The notes under the pieces were generated by a model. That model was not told the DNA's origin and did no database searches. It saw nothing but the letters and a program-made list of their open reading frames with translations. A DNA stretch of 50,198 nt from Acetobacteraceae bacterium (GTDB lineage Bacteria; Pseudomonadota; Alphaproteobacteria; Acetobacterales; Acetobacteraceae), in assembly GCA_947474705.1 (NCBI GenBank), contig CANJJS010000029.1, forward strand, positions 1 through 50,198. Direction: 5' to 3'. Position 1 is the stretch's first letter. Each line of letters begins with the position of its first letter. Position numbers and translations under genes: made by a program. Positions 29,309 through 37,875 of the stretch are shown here, in pieces.

Positions 29309-30241
29309 ATGAAGATTGTCGCCTGCAACAGCAACCGTCCCCTCGCAGAGGCGGTCGCCGTCAATCTCGGGATCCCGCTGACCAAGGCGCAGATCCGCCG
29401 CTTCGCCGATATGGAGGTGTTCGTCGAGATTCTCGAAAACGTCCGGGGCGAGGACGTGTTCGTGATCCAGTCGACGTCGTTTCCGGCCAACGACAACCTG
29501 ATGGAACTTCTGATCACGCTGGACGCGCTGCGCCGGGCCTCCGCGCGGCGAATCACCGCGGTGATTCCCTATTTCGGATATGCGCGGCAGGACCGGAAGT
29601 CGGGATCGCGCACCCCGATCAGCGCCAAGCTGGTGGCGAACCTGATCACCGAGGCCGGCGCGCACCGCGTGCTGACCATGGACCTGCACGCCGGCCAAAT
29701 TCAGGGATTCTTCGATATCCCGGTGGATAATTTGTTCGCCGCGCCGCTGTTCGCGCGCGACATTCAGGAACAATACGACGGCCGCGACCTGATGATCGTC
29801 TCCCCCGACGTCGGCGGCGTGGTGCGGGCACGGGCGATCGCCAGCCGGCTGAACCGCGACCTCGCCATCATCGACAAACGCCGCCAGCGGGCCGGCCATT
29901 CCGAGGTGATGAACGTGATCGGCGACGTCGAGGGCCGGGATTGCGTGCTGATCGACGACATCGTCGACTCCGGCGGTACCCACTGCAACGCGGCGAACGC
30001 GTTGATGGCCCATGGGGCGCGGTCCGCCAGCGCCTATGTCACGCATGGCGTGTTATCCGGAGGCGCGGTGGCGCGGGTCATGGCCTCGCCGCTGAAGATG
30101 ATGACCATCACCGATTCCATCATGGCCACCAACGAAGTCGCCGGCGCGGCGAACATCCGCCAATTGACGATCGCGCCCCTGCTGGCGGAGGCAATGCGGC
30201 GCATCAGCGATGAGTCCTCGGTCAGTTCCCTGTTCGACTGA
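29309..30241 (+). CDS. prs: Ribose-phosphate pyrophosphokinase
   Basis: Prs makes phosphoribosyl pyrophosphate from ribose 5-phosphate and ATP for nucleotide, histidine and tryptophan synthesis. The 310-residue length is normal. The N-terminus ([17 protein letters not shown]), the flexible catalytic loop [19 protein letters not shown] (about residues 91-109), the metal-binding [13 protein letters not shown] and the PRPP-binding loop [12 protein letters not shown] are all intact. It has a separate promoter, facing away from the ABC operon. The bactofilin gene follows after 92 bases. Confidence 0.97.
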   Translation: MKIVACNSNRPLAEAVAVNLGIPLTKAQIRRFADMEVFVEILENVRGEDVFVIQSTSFPANDNLMELLITLDALRRASARRITAVIPYFGYARQDRKSGSRTPISAKLVANLITEAGAHRVLTMDLHAGQIQGFFDIPVDNLFAAPLFARDIQEQYDGRDLMIVSPDVGGVVRARAIASRLNRDLAIIDKRRQRAGHSEVMNVIGDVEGRDCVLIDDIVDSGGTHCNAANALMAHGARSASAYVTHGVLSGGAVARVMASPLKMMTITDSIMATNEVAGAANIRQLTIAPLLAEAMRRISDESSVSSLFD

Positions 30242-30333
30242 AAACGCACACCGGGCCAGGCGGCGGTTGTGGTCAGCGACGCCCGCGTGTTACCTGCCGG
30301 TCATCGCTTGGTCGTCTGGCAGATGGGGTCACC

Positions 30334-31032
30334 GTGTTCAAACGCCGCAAACCCGAAGAACCGCCCGCGCCGCGGGGCAATGCCGCCCAGGCCGCGCCTG
30401 AAACACCCGTGGGGCCGCCCGGCCGGGATGCCGGTCAACACGGCATATTCGACTCGCCCGCCGCGGCTTTGCCCAAAGGCGATTCCACCATCGGCATCCC
30501 CTCGATTCCCGTTCAACCTCCCTCTCAGGCCGCGTCCGCGCCGCCGCAGCAAAAGGAACCGACCCTCATGTCTCGTCCGCCGTTGCAGCCGACACCGTCC
30601 GCGCCGCCCGCTCCGCAGGGCATGGCCCGCGCGCCCATGGCCCCGGCCAGAGTGGCACCGCTCGCCGGCGAGCGCCGGACGCTGGTCGTCGGCCGCGGTA
30701 TCAGCGTGCAGGGCACCATCCAGGACGCGGAACGCCTCGTCGTGGAAGGCACGGTTGAGGCCTCGTCGCTGAACGCGGCGGAATTGCAGATCGCGCCTGG
30801 CGGAGTCCTCAAGGGGCAGGTGGAAGTCGAGGACGCGGAAATCTCCGGCCTGATGGACGGCATTCTGACGGTGCGTGGCAGCCTGGTGCTACGCGGGTCC
30901 GGCCAGGTCATCGGGGAAGCGCGTTGCCGCCGCCTGCAGGTTGAGGACGGCGGGCAACTCAGTGGCAAGATCAGCATGATCACGGACCCCGCGCCCGTGC
31001 CCGCCGCCGCGCCGGAACCGGATCACACCTGA
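30334..31032 (+). CDS. Bactofilin (polymer-forming cytoskeletal protein)
   Basis: The 232-residue product has a basic start (MFKRRKPEE, from a GTG codon) and a long Pro/Ala-rich disordered N-terminal arm to about residue 108. The bactofilin beta-helix then runs from about 110 to 215, with the repeating pattern LVVEGTVEASSLNAAELQI, VLKGQVEVEDAEISGLMDG and LVLRGSGQVIGEA. A short Pro/Ala tail closes it. Bactofilins self-assemble without nucleotide and scaffold cell-wall or stalk proteins. The unusually long arm may bind membrane or partner enzymes. It shares direction with prs, but the 92-base gap leaves co-transcription open. Confidence 0.92.
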   Translation: MFKRRKPEEPPAPRGNAAQAAPETPVGPPGRDAGQHGIFDSPAAALPKGDSTIGIPSIPVQPPSQAASAPPQQKEPTLMSRPPLQPTPSAPPAPQGMARAPMAPARVAPLAGERRTLVVGRGISVQGTIQDAERLVVEGTVEASSLNAAELQIAPGGVLKGQVEVEDAEISGLMDGILTVRGSLVLRGSGQVIGEARCRRLQVEDGGQLSGKISMITDPAPVPAAAPEPDHT

Positions 31033-31042
31033 ACAACCGCCG

Positions 31043-31076
31043 CGCGGCGCCTGGATCCGCCGATCCAGGCGCCGCG
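31043..31076. terminator. Perfect 15-bp inverted repeat between convergent genes
   Basis: Bases 31043-31057 pair without mismatch with 31062-31076 (CGCGGCGCCTGGATC with its complement) around a CGCC loop. It starts 11 bases after the bactofilin stop and ends 3 bases before the stop of the convergent binding-protein gene. No T-tract follows on either strand. The stability and position make a bidirectional terminator or transcript-end protector likely. Confidence 0.65.
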
Positions 31077-31078
31077 TG

Positions 31079-32302
31079 TCAGGCCTTGATCAGCGGACAA
31101 CCGCCCTCGGACAAGGGCCGCCAGGCATCCTCCGCCGGCGTGGTGGCGATCAGCTTGTAAATATCCCACTCGTGTTTGCTTTCCGAGGGCTTCTTCACCT
31201 CGAACAAATACACCGGGTGCATTTTCCGCCCGTCTTCGCGGATTTTCCCCGGCCCGAAGCAATCGTCGTCGGTCGGCATGGATTTCATGCGCGCGACCGT
31301 CTCGGCGCCGCTGGCCTTCGCCGCCACGGCGCCCAGGGATTGCACGGCTTTCAGGTAGTGCAGGGTGCAGGAGTAATTCCCCGCCTGCGACATGTTCGGC
31401 CACAGCGTGACCTTGCTCTTAATCCGATTTTGGAACGAGCGGGTGCGGTCGTTCAGATCCCAGTAATAGGTTTCCGACAGCCGTAACCCCTGCGCGGTTT
31501 CCAGTCCGATCGAATGGACATCCTGGGAATAGGCGATCAGCGCGGCGATGTTCATCGACTTTTGCACGCCGAATTCATGTGCCTGCTTAACGATGTTGAT
31601 CAGATCGCTGCCCGCGCCCGACACGCCCAGTATTTTGGCGCCCGAGGCCTTCGCCTCGATCAGCGGGCCGGAAAAATCGGTGGTTTCCGGGAACGGATAT
31701 TGGTGCGCGCCCATGACCTTGCCGCCATTCGCCTCAACGAAGCGCGTGGTGTCGCGCTGAAACGCGAGCCCGGCGGCATAGTTTGGGGTAATGAAAAACC
31801 AGCTCGTGCCGCCGGCCTTGACCATGGCGCCGCCGGTGGAGCGCGCCTCCATGAACGTGTCGTAAACCCAATGGACGGTATTGGGCGTGCAGGATTTTCC
31901 GGTCAGATCGGAGGTCGCGGTGCTGGTCGGCACGAACACCTTGTTCCGGTCCCGGCAAATCGCCGTGATCGCCAGCGCGACCGCGGAGGACGCGCCATCC
32001 TGAACGAAATCGACACCATCCCGGTCGATCCACTGCTTCACGATGGCCGCGCCGACATCCGGCTTGTTCTGATGGTCCGCCGTCAGAACCTCCACATCGA
32101 AGCCGCCGGCCGCGAATTCCTGAATGGCCTGCCGCGTGCAGGCAATCGAGGTCGGACCATTGACATCCCGATACGGACCCGACTGGTCGTTGATGACCCC
32201 GATCTTAATAACCGGCCGCGTCTGGGCGCGCGAGCGTCGAAAAGGCGCCACGGCGGCGGTCGCGGCCGCGGCGCCGAGCATGGTCCGGCGGGAAATCGGC
32301 AT
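31079..32302 (-). CDS. Branched-chain-type ABC solute-binding protein (LivK-like)
   Basis: This is a 407-residue type I periplasmic receptor with a twin-arginine-like leader (ISRRTMLGAAAATAAVAP, then SRAQ). The Peripla_BP_6 core has IKIGVINDQSGPYRDVNGP (about 31-49), an Asn/Asp-rich hinge near VEVLTADHQNKPDVG and FVPTSTATSDLTGKSCTPN. No Liv-type permease or ATPase lies nearby, so it is an orphan receptor in this window. Members bind amino acids, amides, urea or aromatic acids. It is convergent with the bactofilin, and rsmA lies 164 bases upstream on the same strand. Confidence 0.88.
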   Translation of the reverse strand: MPISRRTMLGAAAATAAVAPFRRSRAQTRPVIKIGVINDQSGPYRDVNGPTSIACTRQAIQEFAAGGFDVEVLTADHQNKPDVGAAIVKQWIDRDGVDFVQDGASSAVALAITAICRDRNKVFVPTSTATSDLTGKSCTPNTVHWVYDTFMEARSTGGAMVKAGGTSWFFITPNYAAGLAFQRDTTRFVEANGGKVMGAHQYPFPETTDFSGPLIEAKASGAKILGVSGAGSDLINIVKQAHEFGVQKSMNIAALIAYSQDVHSIGLETAQGLRLSETYYWDLNDRTRSFQNRIKSKVTLWPNMSQAGNYSCTLHYLKAVQSLGAVAAKASGAETVARMKSMPTDDDCFGPGKIREDGRKMHPVYLFEVKKPSESKHEWDIYKLIATTPAEDAWRPLSEGGCPLIKA

Positions 32303-32466
32303 GATGGCGGTCTCTCTTTCTCGGTACCCCACGGAGAGGATCTCCGTCCGGTCGTTTCCTGAGTTTCTGTTCTTTTCGGGTGCCGCGGGCGCGCCACCGC
32401 GCGAATTAAGCCTGGAACGCCCCAAAATGACAATATGTGCGCCACGCCGCGCCCAGGCACGGTCGG

Positions 32467-33285
32467 TCACAGCAACCGCGCGAGACGGTCGAATTCCGCC
32501 ACGCTGAGGGTCTCCGCCCGCCGCTCCGGCGCGATGTCCGCGCGCGCCAGCAAGGCCTCCCCGCCAAGCGATTTCAACGATCCCCGCAGCATCTTGCGGC
32601 GCTGCCCAAACGCGGCGGCGGTCAACCGCTCCATGGTGGCGAAAAGATCCCCTGGCGGCTGCTCCGGACGCGGCGTCAGCACGACGACGGCCGACCAAAC
32701 TTTCGGCGGAGGCACGAAAGCGGTGGGCGGCAAACGCAGCGCGATATGAGTCTCGCAGGTCCACCCCGCCAGCACGGACAACCGCCCATAAGCCGCCGTA
32801 TCCGGCGCCGCGGCGATGCGTTCGGCGACCTCCTTTTGGAACATCAGGGTCATACGCTCGAACGCCGCCGCCTGGCGGAGCCAGCGCACCAGCAACGGCG
32901 ACGCCACGTTATAAGGAAGATTGGCGACGATCTGCCGCGGCGCCGGCACCAGACCGGCGAGGTCGATCCGCGTCGCGTCGCCCTCGATCACCGTCAAAAG
33001 ACCGTTGGATGCCGCCGCCAGCTCATGCGCCGCCCCAACCGCGCGACGATCGATCTCGATCGCCGTGACACTGGCGCCGCCACTGGCGAGCAACGCGCGC
33101 GTCAGCCCGCCCGGCCCCGGCCCGACCTCGACGACATGGCGCCCCGTCAGATCCCCGGCGGCGCGGGCGATCCGCGCGGTGAGATTGCCGTCGAGCAGAA
33201 AATGCTGGCCCAACGAATGCCGCGCGTCGAGCCCGTGCCGGGCGATGACATCGCGAAGCGGCGGCAGTCCGGATACGTCAAACAT
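32467..33285 (-). CDS. rsmA: 16S rRNA (adenine1518/1519-N6) dimethyltransferase
   Basis: RsmA (KsgA) dimethylates two adjacent adenines in helix 45 of 16S rRNA during small-subunit maturation. The 272-residue product has the family start ARHSLGQHFLLDGNLTARI, SAM motif I VVEVGPGPGGLT, the acidic AIEIDRRAV, the catalytic NLPYNVASPL and a C-terminal helical part with FGQRRKMLRGSL. The ATG at 33285 fits; codons upstream of it are out of character. It is divergent from lptF, whereas in many proteobacteria this gene closes the lptD-surA-pdxA operon. Confidence 0.95.
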   Translation of the reverse strand: MFDVSGLPPLRDVIARHGLDARHSLGQHFLLDGNLTARIARAAGDLTGRHVVEVGPGPGGLTRALLASGGASVTAIEIDRRAVGAAHELAAASNGLLTVIEGDATRIDLAGLVPAPRQIVANLPYNVASPLLVRWLRQAAAFERMTLMFQKEVAERIAAAPDTAAYGRLSVLAGWTCETHIALRLPPTAFVPPPKVWSAVVVLTPRPEQPPGDLFATMERLTAAAFGQRRKMLRGSLKSLGGEALLARADIAPERRAETLSVAEFDRLARLL

Positions 33286-33370
33286 GGACTCCCCCGCCGA
33301 CACCCCATATCCGCCCAATCCCCGCGAGGCCCGGGTTGCATCGGCTTGCGCTGTACCGCAGAAACACCCC

Positions 33371-34522
33371 ATGCGTTTCCCGCCCCAGCCGACGCGGCTC
33401 GACCGGTATATTTTCCGTCAGCTCTTTTGGGCGCTGGTCGCGGTAACGCTTGGGCTGACCGCGCTGATCTGGCTGACTCAGTCGCTGCGGTTCGTGGAAC
33501 TGGTGGTAAATCGCGGCCTCTCCCTTGTGGTCTTCATGCGGTTGACGGGGCTGCTGATCCCCAGCTTCATCGCGGTGATTCTGCCCATCACGACGTATGT
33601 GGTCATTCAGTTCGTGTATCAACGCCTGGCGGGCGATCGGGAAGTGACGGTCATGCGCGCCGCCGGCCTGTCGCCCTTCGCGCTGGCGCGTCCGGCGCTG
33701 GGGCTGGCGTTTCTGGCGATGGTCTCGGGCTACCTGCTCAATTTATACGTGGTGCCCTCGACCCTGGCGGCGTTCAAGGAATTTCAGTGGGAAATCCGCA
33801 ACAAGGTGGCTGCCTTCCTGCTGCAGGAAGGCGTGTTCACATCGATTTCCGACAAGCTGGTGGTCTATGTACGCACACGATCCACGGATGGAACCCTGCA
33901 CGGAATCCTGGTCGACGACGCGCGCGACCCACAGGTGCACGCCACCATCCTCGCCGAATCCGGCCAGTTGCTGGAAGGCGCGCATGGGCCGCGGGTGCTG
34001 CTGCTGAACGGCAGCCGCCAGGAAATCGACCGCCAAACCGGCCGTCTGAACGTCCTGACCTTCCGGGAAAACGAAATCGACCTCGCCAACGCCTCCGGCC
34101 CGGAAGCCGTCCGCCCGCCGGATATGTCGGAGGTCGGCATTTCGGACCTGCTGAACCCCAAACGCGCCATGGCGCGCGACGCGCCGAAATGGATCGCGGA
34201 AGCCCATAAACGGCTCGCCGGACCGCTCGGCTCGCTGTCCTACGCGCTGGTGGCGCTGGTGTCCGTGCTGACCGGCGCCTTCCAGCGCCATGGCGGATTT
34301 TACCGGCCGTTGGTCTCGGTCCTCGCGGTCGTGCTGCTGGTCGCCGTGGGGCTGACCATCGACGGCCTCGCGGCCCGCGACAACACGTTGATCCCGCTGA
34401 TCTGGGTCAGAGCGGTGTTGCCCGGCGCGATCTGCGCGGCGATCCTGTTCGGACCGGCGTTGCGATCCGGCGGCGGCGAGGAAACCAGGCGTTCGAACCG
34501 CGCCCGGAGCGCCGCGGCGTGA
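33371..34522 (+). CDS. lptF: LPS export ABC permease LptF
   Basis: LptF is one of two permeases of the LptB2FG complex that lifts lipopolysaccharide from the inner membrane onto the periplasmic bridge. The 383-residue protein begins TRLDRYIFRQLFWALVAVTL, has three N-terminal helices, a periplasmic beta-jellyroll at about 130-260 (including VPSTLAAFKEFQWEIRNKV), and three C-terminal helices from about 285. It overlaps lptG by GTGA. The start gives 85 bases of shared divergent region with rsmA. Confidence 0.95.
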   Translation: MRFPPQPTRLDRYIFRQLFWALVAVTLGLTALIWLTQSLRFVELVVNRGLSLVVFMRLTGLLIPSFIAVILPITTYVVIQFVYQRLAGDREVTVMRAAGLSPFALARPALGLAFLAMVSGYLLNLYVVPSTLAAFKEFQWEIRNKVAAFLLQEGVFTSISDKLVVYVRTRSTDGTLHGILVDDARDPQVHATILAESGQLLEGAHGPRVLLLNGSRQEIDRQTGRLNVLTFRENEIDLANASGPEAVRPPDMSEVGISDLLNPKRAMARDAPKWIAEAHKRLAGPLGSLSYALVALVSVLTGAFQRHGGFYRPLVSVLAVVLLVAVGLTIDGLAARDNTLIPLIWVRAVLPGAICAAILFGPALRSGGGEETRRSNRARSAAA

Positions 34523-35631
34523 TCGTGACCCTGACCCTGTCGCGCTATATCGCGCGGCATTTCCTGCTCGCGGTCGGCTCCGCATGGGCCGCGCTGGCGG
34601 CGCTGGTGGCGATGTTCGACTTCATCGAATTGCTGCGCCGCTCCGCCAGCAAACCCGACGCCACCTTCTCCCTGGTCGTGGAGATCGCGGCGCTGCGCGT
34701 GCCCTTCATCATGATGCAAATCCTGCCCTTCGCCGTGCTGCTGGGCGGCCTGGTCTGCTTCTGGCGGCTGACCCGAACCTCGGAACTGATCGTCGCGCGC
34801 GCCGCGGGCGTCTCGGCGTGGGAGTTCCTGACCGTCCCCACACTCTGCGCGGCCTTCCTCGGCGTGGTGGCGACGGCGGCGCTCAGCCCCTTGTCGTCGG
34901 CGATGCTGGCGCGCGCGGAGGCACTGGAAACCGCGTATCTGCGCACCGGCGGCGGACCGCTGGCGCTGAACGGCGGACAACTCTGGTTGCGCCAGTCCGA
35001 CCGGGAACTGAACCCGAAGGGCGTCGCGATCATCCACGCCAGCTCGGTGGCCCTGCGCGGGCAGCAACTCACCACCGGCCAGGTCAGCGTCTTCCGGCTG
35101 GACGACGCCGACCGGTTGTTGTCGCGGATCGAGGCCGGCTCGGCCTCTCTCGCGATGGGATACTGGACCTTCGGCGATGCCCGCGCGGTGCGGCCGGACC
35201 AGTTGCCCGAACCGGTCCAGGAACTCCGCCTGACCACCGATCTAACGGTGGGACGGGTACAGGACAGTTTCGCCAAGCCCGACACGCTGTCGGTCTGGGT
35301 GCTGCCCGACTTCATCGCGTTGCTGGAGCGGTCAGGGTTCTCCTCGGTCCGGCACCGGCTGCACTTCCACGCGCTGCTGGCACTGCCTTTGCTGGCGGCG
35401 ACCATGGCCCTGGTGTCCGCCGGCTTCTCCATGCGGCCGACCCGGCGCGGCGGCGTCGCCAAGATGATCGGTGGCGGCGTGTCGGTCGGATTCGCGCTGT
35501 TCGTGATCTCCAAAGTCGCCGAGGAATTCGGCCAATCCGGCGCCCTCCCCGTGCCCCTCGCGGCCTGGGCGCCCGCCGCCGCGGGCCTCATGCTGGCAGT
35601 GGCGCTGTTGTTACACACGGAAGACGGCTGA
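34519..35631 (+). CDS. lptG: LPS export ABC permease LptG
   Basis: This is the 370-residue partner of LptF with the same layout: N-terminal helices (TLSRYIARHFLLAVGSAWA), a jellyroll domain in the middle containing LWLRQSDRELNPKGVAIIH and a C-terminal set of helices ending LPVPLAAWAPAAAGLML. LptG passes LPS to LptC/LptA. Translation starts at a GTG that overlaps the lptF stop (GTGA), giving tight coupling and equal amounts. The lptD gene follows after two bases. Confidence 0.95.
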   Translation: MIVTLTLSRYIARHFLLAVGSAWAALAALVAMFDFIELLRRSASKPDATFSLVVEIAALRVPFIMMQILPFAVLLGGLVCFWRLTRTSELIVARAAGVSAWEFLTVPTLCAAFLGVVATAALSPLSSAMLARAEALETAYLRTGGGPLALNGGQLWLRQSDRELNPKGVAIIHASSVALRGQQLTTGQVSVFRLDDADRLLSRIEAGSASLAMGYWTFGDARAVRPDQLPEPVQELRLTTDLTVGRVQDSFAKPDTLSVWVLPDFIALLERSGFSSVRHRLHFHALLALPLLAATMALVSAGFSMRPTRRGGVAKMIGGGVSVGFALFVISKVAEEFGQSGALPVPLAAWAPAAAGLMLAVALLLHTEDG

Positions 35632-35633
35632 GC

Positions 35634-37868
35634 ATGACCTGTTCGTTTCGTACCTGGCCCGGAATATGTCTGCTCGCCGGGATCGTCCTGGCTTTGGCCG
35701 CGACACGCCCCTCCCAGGCGCAACTGGGACAACTGGCGGCCACCGGCGCGGCGCCGGCGGCCAGCCGCGACGAACCGGTGACCTTCACCGCCGATCAGGT
35801 CGAATACGACCGCGACCGCGCCGTGGTGACCGCGCGCGGCCACGTGGAAGCCTGGCAGGCCGGACGCGTGCTCCGCGCCGACCAAATGACCTTCGACCGC
35901 AACACCGGAGTCTCGATCGCCACCGGCAACGTCGCGATGATCGAACCCAACGGCCAGGTCCTGTTCGCGCAATACGCCGAACTCAGCCGGGACATGAGCG
36001 AAGGCATCCTGAAAGCCGTCAGCGGCCGCCTGGAACACAATGCCCGCCTGGCGGCCAACGGCATGCGCCGCACCGGCGGATTGCTGAACGAGTTTTCCCG
36101 GATCGTCTACTCGGTCTGCGACGCCTGCAAAGACAACCCCAACCGCCCCCTGCTGTGGCAACTGGAAGCCGGTTCGGCGGTTCAGGACACCGAGCACAAG
36201 ACAATCGAATACCGCGACGCCACGATGCGCATGTACGGCATCCCGATCGCCTACGCGCCATTCTTCTGGCATCCCGATCCCACCGTGCCCCGGCAATCCG
36301 GGCTGCTGCCGCCCAGTTTCGGCCTGTCCTCCAGCCTTGGCGGGTTTTACGCCCAACCCTACTACTGGGTCATCGATGGCAAATCCGACGTCACCCTGAC
36401 GCCGATGATGACGACCCGCACCGGCGGATTGCTGGACGCCAAATACCGGCTGAGACTGAACGAAGGCACGCTGACGGTGAACGCCGCCGCCGGATACCAG
36501 GGCCGGTCGCCGCAAGGCAGTTTCGCCGCCAAAGGCCAGTTCGCCATCGACGACACCTGGCGATGGGGGTTCGACATCAATCGCGCCTCCTTGGCGCGGT
36601 TCGTCCTGAACCAGCATATGCTGCTGGGTCTGACCGGTGACTCGTACATCCTGCCGAGCACCGTCTACCTGGAGGGATTCGGCCAGGGATCGTATTCCCG
36701 GCTGGACATGAAGGCCTATCAGGCGCTGAGCAGCGCGGTCGCGATCGCGCAGTTGCCGGTGGTCGCGCCCCGCTACTCATACAGCTTCACGGGCGAACCG
36801 GACCGGCTGGGCGGGCGTCTGTCGGTCGATACGTCGTTGTTCAACGTCGTGCGGTACGACGGAAGCAGCACGCGGCGGGCCAGTCTGACGATGAACTGGG
36901 AGCGGCCGTTCCAGGGCCCGCTGGGCGATCTGTGGAAACTGTCCATGCGCGGCGACACCGCCGGCTACGACGCCACCAGCTTCCAGCGCCAGCCCAATTT
37001 CGGCCCGCGCCGTAACATCTCGACGGCCACCGGACAGGTTGGCATGGCGCTGGATTTCCGCTGGCCCTTCATGCGCGACGCCGGCCCCTGGGGGGTGCAG
37101 GTGATCGAACCCATGGCCCAGCTCGTCGTCTCCCCGCGCAAAGGCGACAGCCAGATCTCGCGCGTGCCGAACGAGGACAGCCTTTCGTTCGAGTTCAGCG
37201 ATCAAAACCTGTTCGGTCTGAACCGGTTCAATGGCATCGACCGGCTGGAAGGCGGCACAAGGGTCAACGCGGCGCTGCATGGCGCCTGGTATCTGGGCGG
37301 GACGATGTTCGACGCCCTCGTCGGCCAGTCCTACCAAACCGCGCCGGACAGGCTGTTTCCCACGGGCTCGGGCCTGCGCGACACCGTGTCGGATATCGTC
37401 GCGCGCGGAACATTTTCGCCGGCGAACTGGCTGGACATGACATACCGGACCAGGCTCGACAAAAAGAGCATGCAAATCCGCATGGCGGATGCCTCCGTCA
37501 CCGTCGGCGGGCCGAAATTGCAGCTCACCGGCGGGTATTTATACAGCGCCTTCAACCCGTTCTTCTTCTACACGGCGGCCCAGCCCCTGGCGCCCACGTC
37601 GGCCTATTTCACGCCACGCAACGAGGTCAGCGCCTCGATCTCCAGCCGCTGGAGCAATTACCGGCTTTCGGCCTATGTCCGGCGCAATCTCGCCACGAAC
37701 CAGATGGATTATTATGGCTTCACCGGCGCCTACGAGGACGAGTGCTTCATCTTCGACGTGCGGTTCACGCGCCGGCTCACCTCGCTTTTGGGCGATAACG
37801 GTTCGACCGCGTTGCTGTTTTTCTTCACCTTCAAAACGGTCGGCCAGGTTGGCTACCGTGCGTTCTGA
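35634..37868 (+). CDS. lptD: LPS-assembly outer-membrane protein LptD
   Basis: LptD is the outer-membrane translocon that inserts LPS into the outer leaflet. The 744-residue protein has a signal peptide (GICLLAGIVLALAATRPSQA) and an OstA-type periplasmic jellyroll at about 45-150 (FTADQVEYDRDRAVVTARGH). The beta-barrel covers the rest, with many alternating aromatic strands, and ends in F (VGQVGYRAF) as expected for BAM substrates. Two Cys pairs lie near SVCDACKDN. The gene sits between lptG and surA, the chaperone that helps fold it. Confidence 0.95.
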   Translation: MTCSFRTWPGICLLAGIVLALAATRPSQAQLGQLAATGAAPAASRDEPVTFTADQVEYDRDRAVVTARGHVEAWQAGRVLRADQMTFDRNTGVSIATGNVAMIEPNGQVLFAQYAELSRDMSEGILKAVSGRLEHNARLAANGMRRTGGLLNEFSRIVYSVCDACKDNPNRPLLWQLEAGSAVQDTEHKTIEYRDATMRMYGIPIAYAPFFWHPDPTVPRQSGLLPPSFGLSSSLGGFYAQPYYWVIDGKSDVTLTPMMTTRTGGLLDAKYRLRLNEGTLTVNAAAGYQGRSPQGSFAAKGQFAIDDTWRWGFDINRASLARFVLNQHMLLGLTGDSYILPSTVYLEGFGQGSYSRLDMKAYQALSSAVAIAQLPVVAPRYSYSFTGEPDRLGGRLSVDTSLFNVVRYDGSSTRRASLTMNWERPFQGPLGDLWKLSMRGDTAGYDATSFQRQPNFGPRRNISTATGQVGMALDFRWPFMRDAGPWGVQVIEPMAQLVVSPRKGDSQISRVPNEDSLSFEFSDQNLFGLNRFNGIDRLEGGTRVNAALHGAWYLGGTMFDALVGQSYQTAPDRLFPTGSGLRDTVSDIVARGTFSPANWLDMTYRTRLDKKSMQIRMADASVTVGGPKLQLTGGYLYSAFNPFFFYTAAQPLAPTSAYFTPRNEVSASISSRWSNYRLSAYVRRNLATNQMDYYGFTGAYEDECFIFDVRFTRRLTSLLGDNGSTALLFFFTFKTVGQVGYRAF

Positions 37869-37875
37869 AACGGGG

